Shown here piece by piece: positions 51,692-59,645 of a stretch of DNA of 64,000 nt. The stretch lies in contig CAJTPT010000008.1 in assembly GCA_910578545.1 (NCBI GenBank), positions 31,908 through 95,907 of the forward strand. The letters run 5' to 3'. This stretch comes from an uncultured Christensenella sp. Lineage in GTDB: Bacteria > Bacillota > Clostridia > Christensenellales > Pumilibacteraceae. Position 1 is the stretch's first letter; the number at the start of each line of letters is the position of its first letter. Position numbers and translations under genes: made by a program. Under the pieces are notes generated by a model that worked only from the letters and a program-made list of their open reading frames with translations, was not told where the DNA came from and made no database searches.

Positions 51692-52594
51692 TTAGCCTAA
51701 ATATTTGCAGGCCGCCATGGCGGCGGAAGCGCCGTCGGCGACGGCGGTGGTTAGCTGACGGACCTTTTTAGTCCTACAGTCGCCTGCGACGAACACACCG
51801 GGGGTGTCCGTCATACAGCTCTCGTCGGCGGTGATGTAGCCGTTTCCGTCTAACTTGACTACGTTATTAAACGGTGCGTTGTCCGGCTCTTGACCTATAG
51901 CGATAAAACACGCTTTGACGGGTATTGAACGTTTTTTGCCCGTACCCTGCTCGTTGAACACGCACGCGCTAAGCTCATCGCTACCCTCGAAACCGCAAAG
52001 CGTAACGTTTTTTATCCACTCGACGTTGGGCTTTTGAAGTAACGTATCGACAAGCGCTTTATCGCCGAAAAACTTATCCATCCAGGTGCAGACGTAGACC
52101 TTATTGCAGTATCCCGAAAGCAGAATGCCGTACTGGAGCGCGGTGTTTGCGTCGCCCACAAGCGCCACGTCGTCGCCCGAGTAGAACGGGCCGTCGCAAA
52201 CGGCGCAGTAGCTTACGCCGCTACCCGTCAGTTCTTCCTCGCGTTCCACTCTGATTTTTTTATGCTTAGCGCCCGTTGCGATTATTACCGCACGCGCCTC
52301 GTGCGTGCCGCAATCTGTCTTTACGGTAAAGGCGTCGGCGTGTTTTTGTATTTCTTCCGCACGCTCGTATTCCAGCTCCGCGCCGAGCGCCTTGATCTGC
52401 TCGAACAGCTTGTCCGAAAACTCACTGCCCGAAATCGCCTTGACCGACGGGAAATTTTCCACCCGCGGCGAATTGGCAATCTGACCGCCTATGCACTCGC
52501 CCTCAAGCAACAACACGCTTTTTCCGTTCCTAAGCGCATACAGCGCGGCGGTCATGCCCGCAGTGCCTGCGCCTATTACTATTATATCATACAT
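51692..52594 (-). CDS. Thioredoxin-reductase-like flavoprotein, probably not NADPH-dependent
   Basis: 300 residues. FAD motif GAGTAGMTAALYA (8-20), redox pair CAVC (about 134-137, CAVCDG) and the end motif GVFVAGDCRTKKVRQL are those of low-molecular-weight thioredoxin reductases. The second nucleotide-binding motif reads VALVGDANTALQYG rather than GGGDSA, and the HRRxxxR motif that binds the NADPH phosphate is missing (YVCTWMDKFFGDK). This matches pyridine-nucleotide-independent relatives such as the ferredoxin-linked enzyme of Clostridium. It overlaps nrdD by eight bases, so it probably reduces the redoxin domain fused to NrdD. Confidence 0.87.
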   Translation of the reverse strand: MYDIIVIGAGTAGMTAALYALRNGKSVLLLEGECIGGQIANSPRVENFPSVKAISGSEFSDKLFEQIKALGAELEYERAEEIQKHADAFTVKTDCGTHEARAVIIATGAKHKKIRVEREEELTGSGVSYCAVCDGPFYSGDDVALVGDANTALQYGILLSGYCNKVYVCTWMDKFFGDKALVDTLLQKPNVEWIKNVTLCGFEGSDELSACVFNEQGTGKKRSIPVKACFIAIGQEPDNAPFNNVVKLDGNGYITADESCMTDTPGVFVAGDCRTKKVRQLTTAVADGASAAMAACKYLG

Positions 52595-55022
52595 GTGCGT
52601 TGGCCTTACTTGACTTCTTACCTGTTGCGGATACGTCCGCCTTGCTCGCCCTGAACGCGTCTATGAACTGCTTTACCCCCGCAATATCGACGTACTTCAC
52701 GACGTTCTCGCCATCGTCGACTACAAGAGTGGGCGCCTTCTTAACGCCGTACTTTATGGCGAGCTCGCGTTGCTCGTTGGCGTTTATGACCTCCACGTCG
52801 ATTCCCGCCTCGTTGAGCATGGGTATCGAAGCCTTGCACTTGGGACAAGTGGGCGTGGTGAACAGCATGAGTCTTGCGCCGTTCATGCGAACCTCGGGCG
52901 CCTTTTCGGGCTCTTCGCTCTTAGGCAACTTGTGTCCTGTGTGCGGCGCGGCATACTTCATGGTGTTGTACGTTCTGCGGTCCTTAAACTCCTGCGCTTT
53001 GCCGTCGTTCCAGTTTTGAACGGGACGGTAGTAGCCCGTGATACGGCTGTTGACCTCTGTCTTTTCGCCGCAGTGCGGGCATTTGTAAACCTCGCCCGCG
53101 ATATAGCCGTGGTTGCGGCATACCGAATATGTGGGCGACAGCGTGAAGTACGGAAGCTTATAGTTTTCCGCAATCGTGCGAACAAGCTTTGCCGCAGCCT
53201 TCCAGTCGGGCAACTTCTCGCCGAGGAAGGTGTGGAAAACCGTGCCCGAGGTGTACAGCGTTTGAAGCTCGTCCTGAATGTCGAGCGCGCTGAACACGTC
53301 CTCGGTGTAGCCCACGGGCAGATGCGAGCTGTTGGTGTAGTAAGGCGTGCCATCCTCGTTGGCGGTAATGATGTCGGGATAGCGTTCCTTGTCGTGCTTG
53401 GCAAGGCGGTAGGTCGTGGACTCGGCGGGCGTAGCCTCTAAGTTGTAAAGGTCGCCGTACTGTTCCTGATATATTACAAGCCGCTCGCGCATGTGGTTGA
53501 GCACGTTTTTGGCGAATTCCTGTACGCGCGTGTCGGTAAGGTTGGCTCTGAGCCATTTGGCGTTGAGTCCCGCCTCGTTCATGCCGACAAGACCGATTGT
53601 AGAGAAGTGGTTATTGAACGTGCCGAGGTACCTGCGCGTGTACGGGTAAAGTCCCTCGTCCAAAAGCTTGGTTACGATATCGCGCTTGATCTTGAGCGAA
53701 CGCGCGGCAATATCCATAAGCTTATCAAGACGATTGTAAAAATCCTCTTCGTTTTCGGAAAGGTATGCAAGGCGCGGCATGTTGAGCGTAACTACGCCGA
53801 CCGAGCCGGTGCTCTCGCCGCTTCCAAAGAAGCCTCCCGACTTTTTGCGAAGCTCGCGAAGGTCGAGGCGCAGTCTGCAACACATACTGCGAATATCCGA
53901 CGGTTCCATGTCGGAATTGATGTAGTTGCTGAAATACGGTGTGCCGTACTTAGCCGCCATCTCGAACAACAGACGGTTATTCTCGCTGTCCGACCAGTCG
54001 AAGTCGCGGGTAATCGAGTACGTGGGTATGGGGTACTGAAAACCGCGGCCGTTGGCGTCGCCTTCGATCATGGTTTCGATAAACGCCTTGTTTACCATAT
54101 CCATCTCGCGCTTGCAGTCCTTGTACTTAAAGTTCATGGGCTTGCCGCCTACGATAGCCTGCTGTTCGGCAAGGTCGGGCGGGCACGTCCAATCGAGCGT
54201 AATGTTGCTGAACGGCGCCTGCGTGCCCCAACGCGACGGTGTGTTTACGCCGAAGATAAACGACTCGATGCACTTTTTGACTTCGTTATAGCTGAGGTTG
54301 TCCGCCTTGACAAACGGCGCAAGATAAGTATCGAACGACGAGAACGCCTGTGCGCCCGCCCATTCGTTTTGCATGATGCCGAGGAAGTTAACCATCTGGT
54401 TGCACAGCGTGGCAAGATGGCTTGCAGGCGACGAGCTGATTTTGCCCGGTAAGCCGCCCAAGCCTTCCTGTATCAGCTGCCGAAGCGACCAGCCCGCGCA
54501 GTAGCCCGTAAGCATGGACATGTCGTGAATATGAATGTCCGCGTTGCGGTGCGCGTTGGCAATTTCCTCATCGTAAATCTCGGAAAGCCAATAGTTGGCG
54601 GTTATCGCGCCCGAATTGGACAGAATAAGACCGCCTACCGAGTACGTAACGGTAGAGTTTTCCTTAACGCGCCAGTCGGACGCCTTAACGTAGCTGTTAA
54701 CAAGATCCTTGTAGTCAAGAATGGTGGACTTCATGTTGCGGATCTTCTCGCGTTGCTTGCGATATAAAATATACGACTTGGCAACGTCGGCATAACCCGC
54801 CTGAATGAGAACCTGTTCCACACTGTCCTGAATGTCCTCAACTGCAATAAGCCCGTTTTTGACCTTACCCGAAAAGTCCGCTGTTACGCGAAGCGCTATA
54901 AGATCGATAACGTCGTCGTTGTACTGTTTGCTTACAGCGTCAAACGCTTTGCGTATGGCTTGACCTATCTTGGATATGTCAAACTCAGTCTTTTTGCCGT
55001 CTCTCTTGACTACTTTGTACAT
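52587..55022 (-). CDS. nrdD: Anaerobic (class III) ribonucleotide reductase fused to a redoxin domain
   Basis: 811 residues. The enzyme makes dNTPs from NTPs using a glycyl radical. ATP cone (about 1-95), catalytic barrel with GYCAGW (active-site Cys region) and APFSNITLDWTCPP, zinc site CRNHGY...CPHCG, and glycyl-radical loop RITGYYRPVQNWNDGK. An added C-terminal glutaredoxin/thioredoxin-like domain (about 715-800) has Cys726 and Cys729 (TTPTCPKCKASIP). The ATG at 55022 has GGAGG eight bases upstream. The activase gene nrdG is not adjacent. The fusion and the coupled reductase gene suggest a disulfide-driven class III enzyme rather than a formate-driven one (inference). Confidence 0.95.
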   Translation of the reverse strand: MYKVVKRDGKKTEFDISKIGQAIRKAFDAVSKQYNDDVIDLIALRVTADFSGKVKNGLIAVEDIQDSVEQVLIQAGYADVAKSYILYRKQREKIRNMKSTILDYKDLVNSYVKASDWRVKENSTVTYSVGGLILSNSGAITANYWLSEIYDEEIANAHRNADIHIHDMSMLTGYCAGWSLRQLIQEGLGGLPGKISSSPASHLATLCNQMVNFLGIMQNEWAGAQAFSSFDTYLAPFVKADNLSYNEVKKCIESFIFGVNTPSRWGTQAPFSNITLDWTCPPDLAEQQAIVGGKPMNFKYKDCKREMDMVNKAFIETMIEGDANGRGFQYPIPTYSITRDFDWSDSENNRLLFEMAAKYGTPYFSNYINSDMEPSDIRSMCCRLRLDLRELRKKSGGFFGSGESTGSVGVVTLNMPRLAYLSENEEDFYNRLDKLMDIAARSLKIKRDIVTKLLDEGLYPYTRRYLGTFNNHFSTIGLVGMNEAGLNAKWLRANLTDTRVQEFAKNVLNHMRERLVIYQEQYGDLYNLEATPAESTTYRLAKHDKERYPDIITANEDGTPYYTNSSHLPVGYTEDVFSALDIQDELQTLYTSGTVFHTFLGEKLPDWKAAAKLVRTIAENYKLPYFTLSPTYSVCRNHGYIAGEVYKCPHCGEKTEVNSRITGYYRPVQNWNDGKAQEFKDRRTYNTMKYAAPHTGHKLPKSEEPEKAPEVRMNGARLMLFTTPTCPKCKASIPMLNEAGIDVEVINANEQRELAIKYGVKKAPTLVVDDGENVVKYVDIAGVKQFIDAFRASKADVSATGKKSSKANAHV

Positions 55023-55094
55023 GTTAAAAGCCTCCGATTGCCTGTAAAAAACGCTTATTTTTACCGCCCTGTTTTTAGGGGGAAAAGCTTGTTC

Positions 55095-55123
55095 AGTATA
55101 CCACACAGCAATTAGCTTGTCAA
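55095..55123 (-). promoter_or_regulatory. nrdD promoter
   Basis: TTGACA (55123-55118), 17 bases, TATACT (55100-55095) on the minus strand; leader about 65 bases. Confidence 0.8.
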
Positions 55124-55130
55124 GGTTTTC

Positions 55131-55187
55131 ACCACAATATATTGTGGTTTTTGTAAATTTTTCCGACAAAAAATAACTATATATTGA
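55131..55187 (-). promoter_or_regulatory. NrdR boxes upstream of nrdD
   Basis: The perfect palindrome ACCACAATATATTGTGGT (55131-55148) contains the NrdR consensus core CACAATATATTGTG. A weaker half-matching site, AACTATATATTGA (55175-55187), is centred 42 bases away, four helical turns. Together they would allow ATP/dATP-sensing NrdR to repress nrdD. Confidence 0.6.
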
Positions 55188-55250
55188 ATAATAATTATAT
55201 TTATTATAAACAGGTGACTAAACCGCGAGTACGTTTTTTTTAATTCGAAA

Positions 55251-56126
55251 TTACCTTTCTATCCACTCGTGCAGTATTCCCGTTTTGACGGGCGCGAGCG
55301 CGTAATACCGTTTCCCGTCAAGCTTGGAAACTGCTTCGGCGAACTTTTGTATATCGGTAAAATACCCCAGCACCATGCTGCCCGATCCGGTAAGGTTTAC
55401 TGTCGCGCCGAGCGATTTAAGTAGTTCGGCATTATACTTGACCGTCGGGCAAAGCTTGACGGCAGGCTCGTACAGCGCGTTACCGAATAAACGCACCGCT
55501 TCCCCGTCGCCGGCAAGCAAAAGACTGCAAAGCTTATCGTTATCGGTCGGGCAAAGCTTACAGTCGGAATGAAGATTGTCAAACGCCGAGTAAGCCGCCG
55601 CTGTGGACACCGATTCCGACATTAGTCCGATGGCGAACAGACTGATCTTGTTTTCTATAAAGAACAAGTCCTCGCCCGTGCCGCGAACGCGAGCCAAGCC
55701 GCCCGTCAGCATGAACGGCACGTCAGACCCTACGCTTAGCGCCGTCGCACGCATATCGAGTTTATCGGGCAAACGGTAAAATAAATCGAGCGCGCGCAGT
55801 ACCGCCGCGCCGTCGGCAGACGAACCGCCAAGCCCTGCGCCGACGGGAATACCCTTTTCGACAACAATATCATACCCGCACCCGCCGATAACGCCATGCA
55901 CTGCCTTTGCCGCCTTATACGCGGTGTTGTTCTGCCCGATGTCGGCATTGGTGAACGTCACGCGAATTTCGCCGTCCGCACGCTCGGTGACCGTAACAGT
56001 ATCGAAAACGTCCGCCGACATCATAACGCTGTCCAGTTCGTGCAAGCCCGATTTGCTGTTTTTGCCTGTAATGTTGAGCGAAAGGTTGACCTTACCGAAC
56101 GCCCGTAACCTTATACTTTTAGCCAT
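55251..56126 (-). CDS. ispE: 4-diphosphocytidyl-2-C-methyl-D-erythritol kinase
   Basis: 291 residues. GHMP kinase of the MEP pathway that phosphorylates CDP-methylerythritol on the way to isoprenoid precursors. Signatures: FGKVNLSLNI (8-17), the ATP loop PVGAGLGGSSADGAAVLRA (about 89-107) and NLTGSGSMVLGYF near the end. The ATG at 56126 is chosen because the protein then starts normally (AKSIRLRAFGKVN). No Shine-Dalgarno is present, and TATAAT ends six bases upstream. The downstream product of the pathway feeds cis-prenyltransferases such as the one at 58.9 kb. Confidence 0.95.
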   Translation of the reverse strand: MAKSIRLRAFGKVNLSLNITGKNSKSGLHELDSVMMSADVFDTVTVTERADGEIRVTFTNADIGQNNTAYKAAKAVHGVIGGCGYDIVVEKGIPVGAGLGGSSADGAAVLRALDLFYRLPDKLDMRATALSVGSDVPFMLTGGLARVRGTGEDLFFIENKISLFAIGLMSESVSTAAAYSAFDNLHSDCKLCPTDNDKLCSLLLAGDGEAVRLFGNALYEPAVKLCPTVKYNAELLKSLGATVNLTGSGSMVLGYFTDIQKFAEAVSKLDGKRYYALAPVKTGILHEWIER

Positions 56127-56132
56127 GAAACG

Positions 56133-56162
56133 ATTATAACACCCATAAACCGTTATTGTCAA
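56133..56162 (-). promoter_or_regulatory. ispE promoter, predicted leaderless
   Basis: TTGACA (56162-56157), 18 bases, TATAAT (56138-56133) on the minus strand; six bases to the ATG at 56126. Confidence 0.75.
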
Positions 56163-56171
56163 TTATTAACG

Positions 56172-56209
56172 CAAACAAAAGGGGCGCGTCGCATTAAGCG
56201 GCGCGCCCC
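56172..56209 (-). terminator. Strong Rho-independent terminator
   Basis: On the minus strand GGGGCGCGCCGC pairs with GCGACGCGCCCC (56209-56181) around TTAAT, followed by TTTTGTTT. It ends the DUF3794/LysM transcript just before the ispE promoter. Confidence 0.85.
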
Positions 56210-56235
56210 GTGCTGTATCCTTATAATATAATATT

Positions 56236-57711
56236 TTACTTATTGCAAAAGTTAATCAGTCGCTCGCCGCCTGCGTACGGTGCGGCGGCTGAGTTCTGTT
56301 CGGTCACGCGCTCTGGCGAACAGCAAAGCGCCTTAGCCGCCTGCCACAGCGTTTCGCCGGGCTTTGCGATATGAATGATGACCGCCGCGTCGGGGCGCGG
56401 AATGGGTTCGCCGAGCTCGACCGCCGCCACGTACTCGTATTCTTTTTCGGACGAAAGCTTAAGCGCAAACGCAAGCTCGGCTTTTATATCGAACACAGAC
56501 TCGCGGCGGATACGCACGTTAACGTCTGTCACCTCGCAGGTCGCAAAAACGGCGTCCGCGTCGGTATGAGTGCTGAGCGGCATTGCAAACGGCAGCCTAA
56601 ACGACAGCACGTCGACGGCGTTCTTTTCGGCGTTGTAGTACACGATATCGCCGCCGACAAGCCCCTCGACAGTCACACGCTCATCCTCGACCTTAACGTC
56701 GGAAAGCGTGCAGTATGTGCCGGTAATGCAAAGCACCGCGTCCGCCGCATTCTTATCGGCAGGAATGGGAATCTGCCCGTCAACGGTATCTATTACGAGA
56801 GCGAGCGACTCGGCGGTCTGGCACTTCATTTTTGCCGTTTTCTTTTCAATCTCGCAATCGGCGCAAAACACGTCGGTCACGATATCCGCCGTTGCCGTCG
56901 ACGTTGCAATTACGTCGATAACGACGGTTGACGCAATGTCGAGTCTGCTCTCGCCCTCTACGGCGGTAGCTGCGCTCTCGGTGACAGCCGCCGTCGCGTA
57001 CACATTATCGCTCGCATTCACGCCCATGACGGCCATACTCTTTACAAACGGCGTTATAACGCGAGTCGTGGCTATCATGCCGTCCTCTTGCTTGATGATG
57101 CCGACGGAATACACCGCGCCCGCGACCTTGACCTCGCCGTCGGCCGCCTCGGCGCTTGTAATCACCGCACGGCTGGTGGTAAACAACACTTCGGCGATTT
57201 TCGACTCGGTAATGCTGTCGACTACGTATACCGTTTCGGTCTGCGTGCCGCTGACGGTACTGTACTCGACGGTGCGCTTTTCGGCGTACACCCCGTCGTC
57301 GGTCGCCGCCATACACGGGCATTCTTCGCCGACCGTCGATACCGCCGACACGTCGACGACCGCAATCATCTTGAGCGTGCCGCCCTCGACATGCGCTTCC
57401 ACGTTGATAACGTCGGGAATGAGCGTGACGTGACTGTTGGACGTAAAGTCGGGCGAAGTTATTTTATCGGAAAACTCGGCGACTGCGGAAATACACTGCA
57501 CGCCGTCCTCGACAGCGATAAGACAGTCGAACGCAACCTTACCGACATACCGCGCCTCGCCCGCAAAAACCTCGCTTGGATTGGTTACGGCGCTCGCCGA
57601 AGCCGACAGAACGCGGCAGTTTCCATCCACGTTTTGGCGCGCCTCCACCACGGCCTGACCGCGCGCCACACACAAAATTTCGTCGCTCTTTATATTGATG
57701 TTTTCGGGCAT
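56236..57711 (-). CDS. DUF3794 (SPOCS) and LysM domain protein, spore-associated type
   Basis: 491 residues. Repeated beta-rich DUF3794 modules (about 10-130, 160-290 and 300-430) are followed by a C-terminal LysM domain (IAKPGETLWQAAKALCCSPERVTEQN, about 442-470). This combination is common in clostridial spore proteins; LysM would bind peptidoglycan and the DUF3794 parts probably build a coat or engulfment-related assembly. There is no signal peptide, consistent with synthesis in the mother cell. GGAG lies six bases before the ATG. Its place beside veg and ispE is in line with a sporulation role. Confidence 0.85.
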   Translation of the reverse strand: MPENINIKSDEILCVARGQAVVEARQNVDGNCRVLSASASAVTNPSEVFAGEARYVGKVAFDCLIAVEDGVQCISAVAEFSDKITSPDFTSNSHVTLIPDVINVEAHVEGGTLKMIAVVDVSAVSTVGEECPCMAATDDGVYAEKRTVEYSTVSGTQTETVYVVDSITESKIAEVLFTTSRAVITSAEAADGEVKVAGAVYSVGIIKQEDGMIATTRVITPFVKSMAVMGVNASDNVYATAAVTESAATAVEGESRLDIASTVVIDVIATSTATADIVTDVFCADCEIEKKTAKMKCQTAESLALVIDTVDGQIPIPADKNAADAVLCITGTYCTLSDVKVEDERVTVEGLVGGDIVYYNAEKNAVDVLSFRLPFAMPLSTHTDADAVFATCEVTDVNVRIRRESVFDIKAELAFALKLSSEKEYEYVAAVELGEPIPRPDAAVIIHIAKPGETLWQAAKALCCSPERVTEQNSAAAPYAGGERLINFCNK

Positions 57712-57928
57712 AAAGCACTCCTTGAATAAAAGTTATCGCTACATGATATTCAGCCGTATAGAGTTTTATGCCAACAACGCAAAAATACGCCTGATTTTTT
57801 ACCGAATGCCAACCCGCGTCGAACACATTTACAAGAGGTCGGCGCCGAGTAAGCGGCGCATATTGCTTTCATTATATTATATTTGAAAACGCAACTTCAT
57901 AGTTTAGCGCATATACCGATAAAGACGG

Positions 57929-58156
57929 CTATGCAAGAAACTTAATATCGCCGCAAATGACGTCGGAATACGAAAACGACACAAGGTCGCCGCACGCGGC
58001 GCGGAAGGTAAAGACCGACGGGAAAACGTCCACTATCTCGCCCTGCATTTTGGTTATTTTGTTTCTGCCCTTGTTGACCGCGAGCAAAAGGTTTTTCCCT
58101 TTCATGGCGGATATATTCCGCTTGACGTCGTTGATATTAACTGTTCTTTGGCGCAT
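57929..58156 (-). CDS. veg: Veg family protein
   Basis: 75 residues, close to the usual 80-86. The small beta-barrel sequence RNISAMKGKNLLLAVNKGRN and the end SFSYSDVICGD are typical of Veg. In Bacillus subtilis Veg affects biofilm gene expression and spore germination, and its gene lies next to ispE; here ispE is about 1.8 kb away with the DUF3794/LysM gene between, so the neighbourhood is partly conserved. GGAGG precedes the ATG by five bases. Confidence 0.9.
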   Translation of the reverse strand: MRQRTVNINDVKRNISAMKGKNLLLAVNKGRNKITKMQGEIVDVFPSVFTFRAACGDLVSFSYSDVICGDIKFLA

Positions 58157-58245
58157 AACTTCCTCCGCTTGTAATTATTGACAACATAAAAAAACGTATA
58201 CTGAAAATTCTCATAAAAAATTTTTCAAAATACGGTGCAAAACAG

Positions 58246-58274
58246 TTTACAAACCCGCTCAAAACGCATATAAT
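58246..58274 (+). promoter_or_regulatory. Promoter of the acidic zinc-ribbon gene
   Basis: TTTACA (58246-58251), 17 bases, TATAAT (58269-58274); the leader is about 20 bases and contains GGAG. Confidence 0.7.
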
Positions 58275-58301
58275 ATGTGCGATTATCACGGAGATACAAT
58301 C

Positions 58302-58802
58302 ATGAAAAAATCCGAACGCTCATCAAAAGACGAACGCCCCGTATACATCCTTTGCCCTCGTTGCGAAATCAACTATATAGACAAACGCGACAAGCTTTGC
58401 GCTGTCTGTAAAGCCGAAATGGGTATAGGCGACCCGTCCATTCTTCTTCCCGACGAGGACGAGGAATCGGGCAACCGCATTTGCCCCGTCTGCCACGTCA
58501 ATCTTTTGGGCGAGGACGAGGACGTTTGCTTCGAGTGTCGCAAGGAACGCGAGGAAAAGGAAAAAGAGGCTAAGGAAATCACCGACGACGAGGACGAAAA
58601 CAACAGCTGGGATCCGTACGCCGACGACGAGGAAGAGGAAATCCCCGACGGCATGCAGGAAATCCTTATAGACGACGAGGAAGAGGACGATCTCGACGAA
58701 GAAGAGGAAGAGGTTGAGTCGGTCTCCGACGAGCCCGACGACTTCGACTTCGACGTCGACCCCAACGACTTCGAGGAAGACGAGGAAGAGGACGAGGAGT
58801 AA
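58302..58802 (+). CDS. Double zinc-ribbon protein with extremely acidic tail
   Basis: 166 residues. Two treble-clef/zinc-ribbon-like units: CPRC...CAVC (about residues 18-36) and CPVC...CFEC (about 62-82), eight cysteines in CxxC pairs. The remaining half is almost wholly Asp/Glu (for example DDEEEDDLDEEEEEVESV) and must be unstructured and highly negative. No family was recognised. It may bind a nucleic-acid-binding protein or RNA polymerase by mimicking DNA (inference). GGAG lies eight bases before the ATG at 58302, and a terminator follows. Confidence 0.75.
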   Translation: MKKSERSSKDERPVYILCPRCEINYIDKRDKLCAVCKAEMGIGDPSILLPDEDEESGNRICPVCHVNLLGEDEDVCFECRKEREEKEKEAKEITDDEDENNSWDPYADDEEEEIPDGMQEILIDDEEEDDLDEEEEEVESVSDEPDDFDFDVDPNDFEEDEEEDEE

Positions 58803-58845
58803 CCCGCTCCCGCCGAAAAATCGAAATATCCGAAACGCATACAAA

Positions 58846-58886
58846 AAACCCTTGCACGGTATCAAGCCTACAAGGGTTTTGTTTTG
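58846..58886. terminator. Terminator between convergent genes
   Basis: AAACCCTTG (58846-58854) pairs with CAAGGGTTT (58871-58879), followed by TGTTTTG on the plus strand and by T-rich sequence on the minus strand. Confidence 0.7.
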
Positions 58887-58908
58887 CTGATAATAACGAC
58901 GGATAATT

Positions 58909-59535
58909 CTACCCGCCTAAAGTTATATCCTGCTTTGAATACCAGTCGAGCGCCTCGTCCAAGTGTTTCGGCTTGAAATCCGGCCACAAATCCTTAACGA
59001 TATAAAAATCGGAATACACGGTCTGTAACGGCAAAAAACCGGACAGCCTACACATTCCGCCCCAACGCACAACCATGTCGATACGCGGCACGGCGCGAGA
59101 TGCCCAGTCGTTTTTTATATCCCATTCCCAGCCGTAGTTGACCAAAAGATTGACGCGCGTCTGACCGTCGCATATCGGCTTGTGATCGGTATACGGAACA
59201 AGCTCGCGCGGGAAACACGGCGACTCGGTATTGCCCACCACAAAAACCGCCGCGCCCTCTTTTTCTATAAGCTCGACCGCCTTACAACACGCGTCCGAAA
59301 AAGCGACCACCTGCGCCTTGGGTCGCTTGCAGTTATCCACGGTAAAGCCGTAATATGTCAGCTCTTTTATGCCGCGATCTCGTGCCGCGCGCAACAGCTC
59401 GAGCCCGGGAACAAGCCCGTGCGCATAGCCCTGCTCTTTACCCAGTCCGTTATTTTTCGCCCAACGCCTGTTTCCGTCGGGGATTATTCCTATGTGCGAA
59501 GGAGTTCGATACATACCGCCAACCTGTTTAGCCAT
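58909..59535 (-). CDS. Divergent cis-prenyltransferase (UppS family)
   Basis: 208 residues, against about 250 for UppS. The diphosphate-binding start HIGIIPDGNRRWAKN (catalytic Asp in PDGN) and the end motif RLSGFLPLQTVYSDFYIVKDLWPDF match the family. Differences: VVRWGGMCRLSG replaces the usual RTSGExRLSN, the acidic residue after Gln-x-x-Tyr is Asp, and about 40 residues are missing. It probably condenses isopentenyl diphosphate onto an allylic diphosphate, but product length is uncertain. The start codon is also uncertain: a second ATG 21 bases downstream has a better ribosome-binding sequence. Confidence 0.78.
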   Translation of the reverse strand: MAKQVGGMYRTPSHIGIIPDGNRRWAKNNGLGKEQGYAHGLVPGLELLRAARDRGIKELTYYGFTVDNCKRPKAQVVAFSDACCKAVELIEKEGAAVFVVGNTESPCFPRELVPYTDHKPICDGQTRVNLLVNYGWEWDIKNDWASRAVPRIDMVVRWGGMCRLSGFLPLQTVYSDFYIVKDLWPDFKPKHLDEALDWYSKQDITLGG

Positions 59536-59598
59536 GCGGTGTTTCGACCCATCATGGCTAAATCCAAACTTCTATCATTATCTGTAATACTCCAAAAA

Positions 59599-59638
59599 AT
59601 ATGTACGGGCGTTCAACGCGATAGGATTGAACGCCCGT
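59599..59638 (-). terminator. Rho-independent terminator after the nucleotidase/guanylate kinase gene
   Basis: A perfect 12-base stem, ACGGGCGTTCAA with TTGAACGCCCGT (59605-59616 with 59627-59638), is followed on the minus strand by ACATATTTTTT. Confidence 0.8.
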
Positions 59639-59645
59639 AAAAGCT

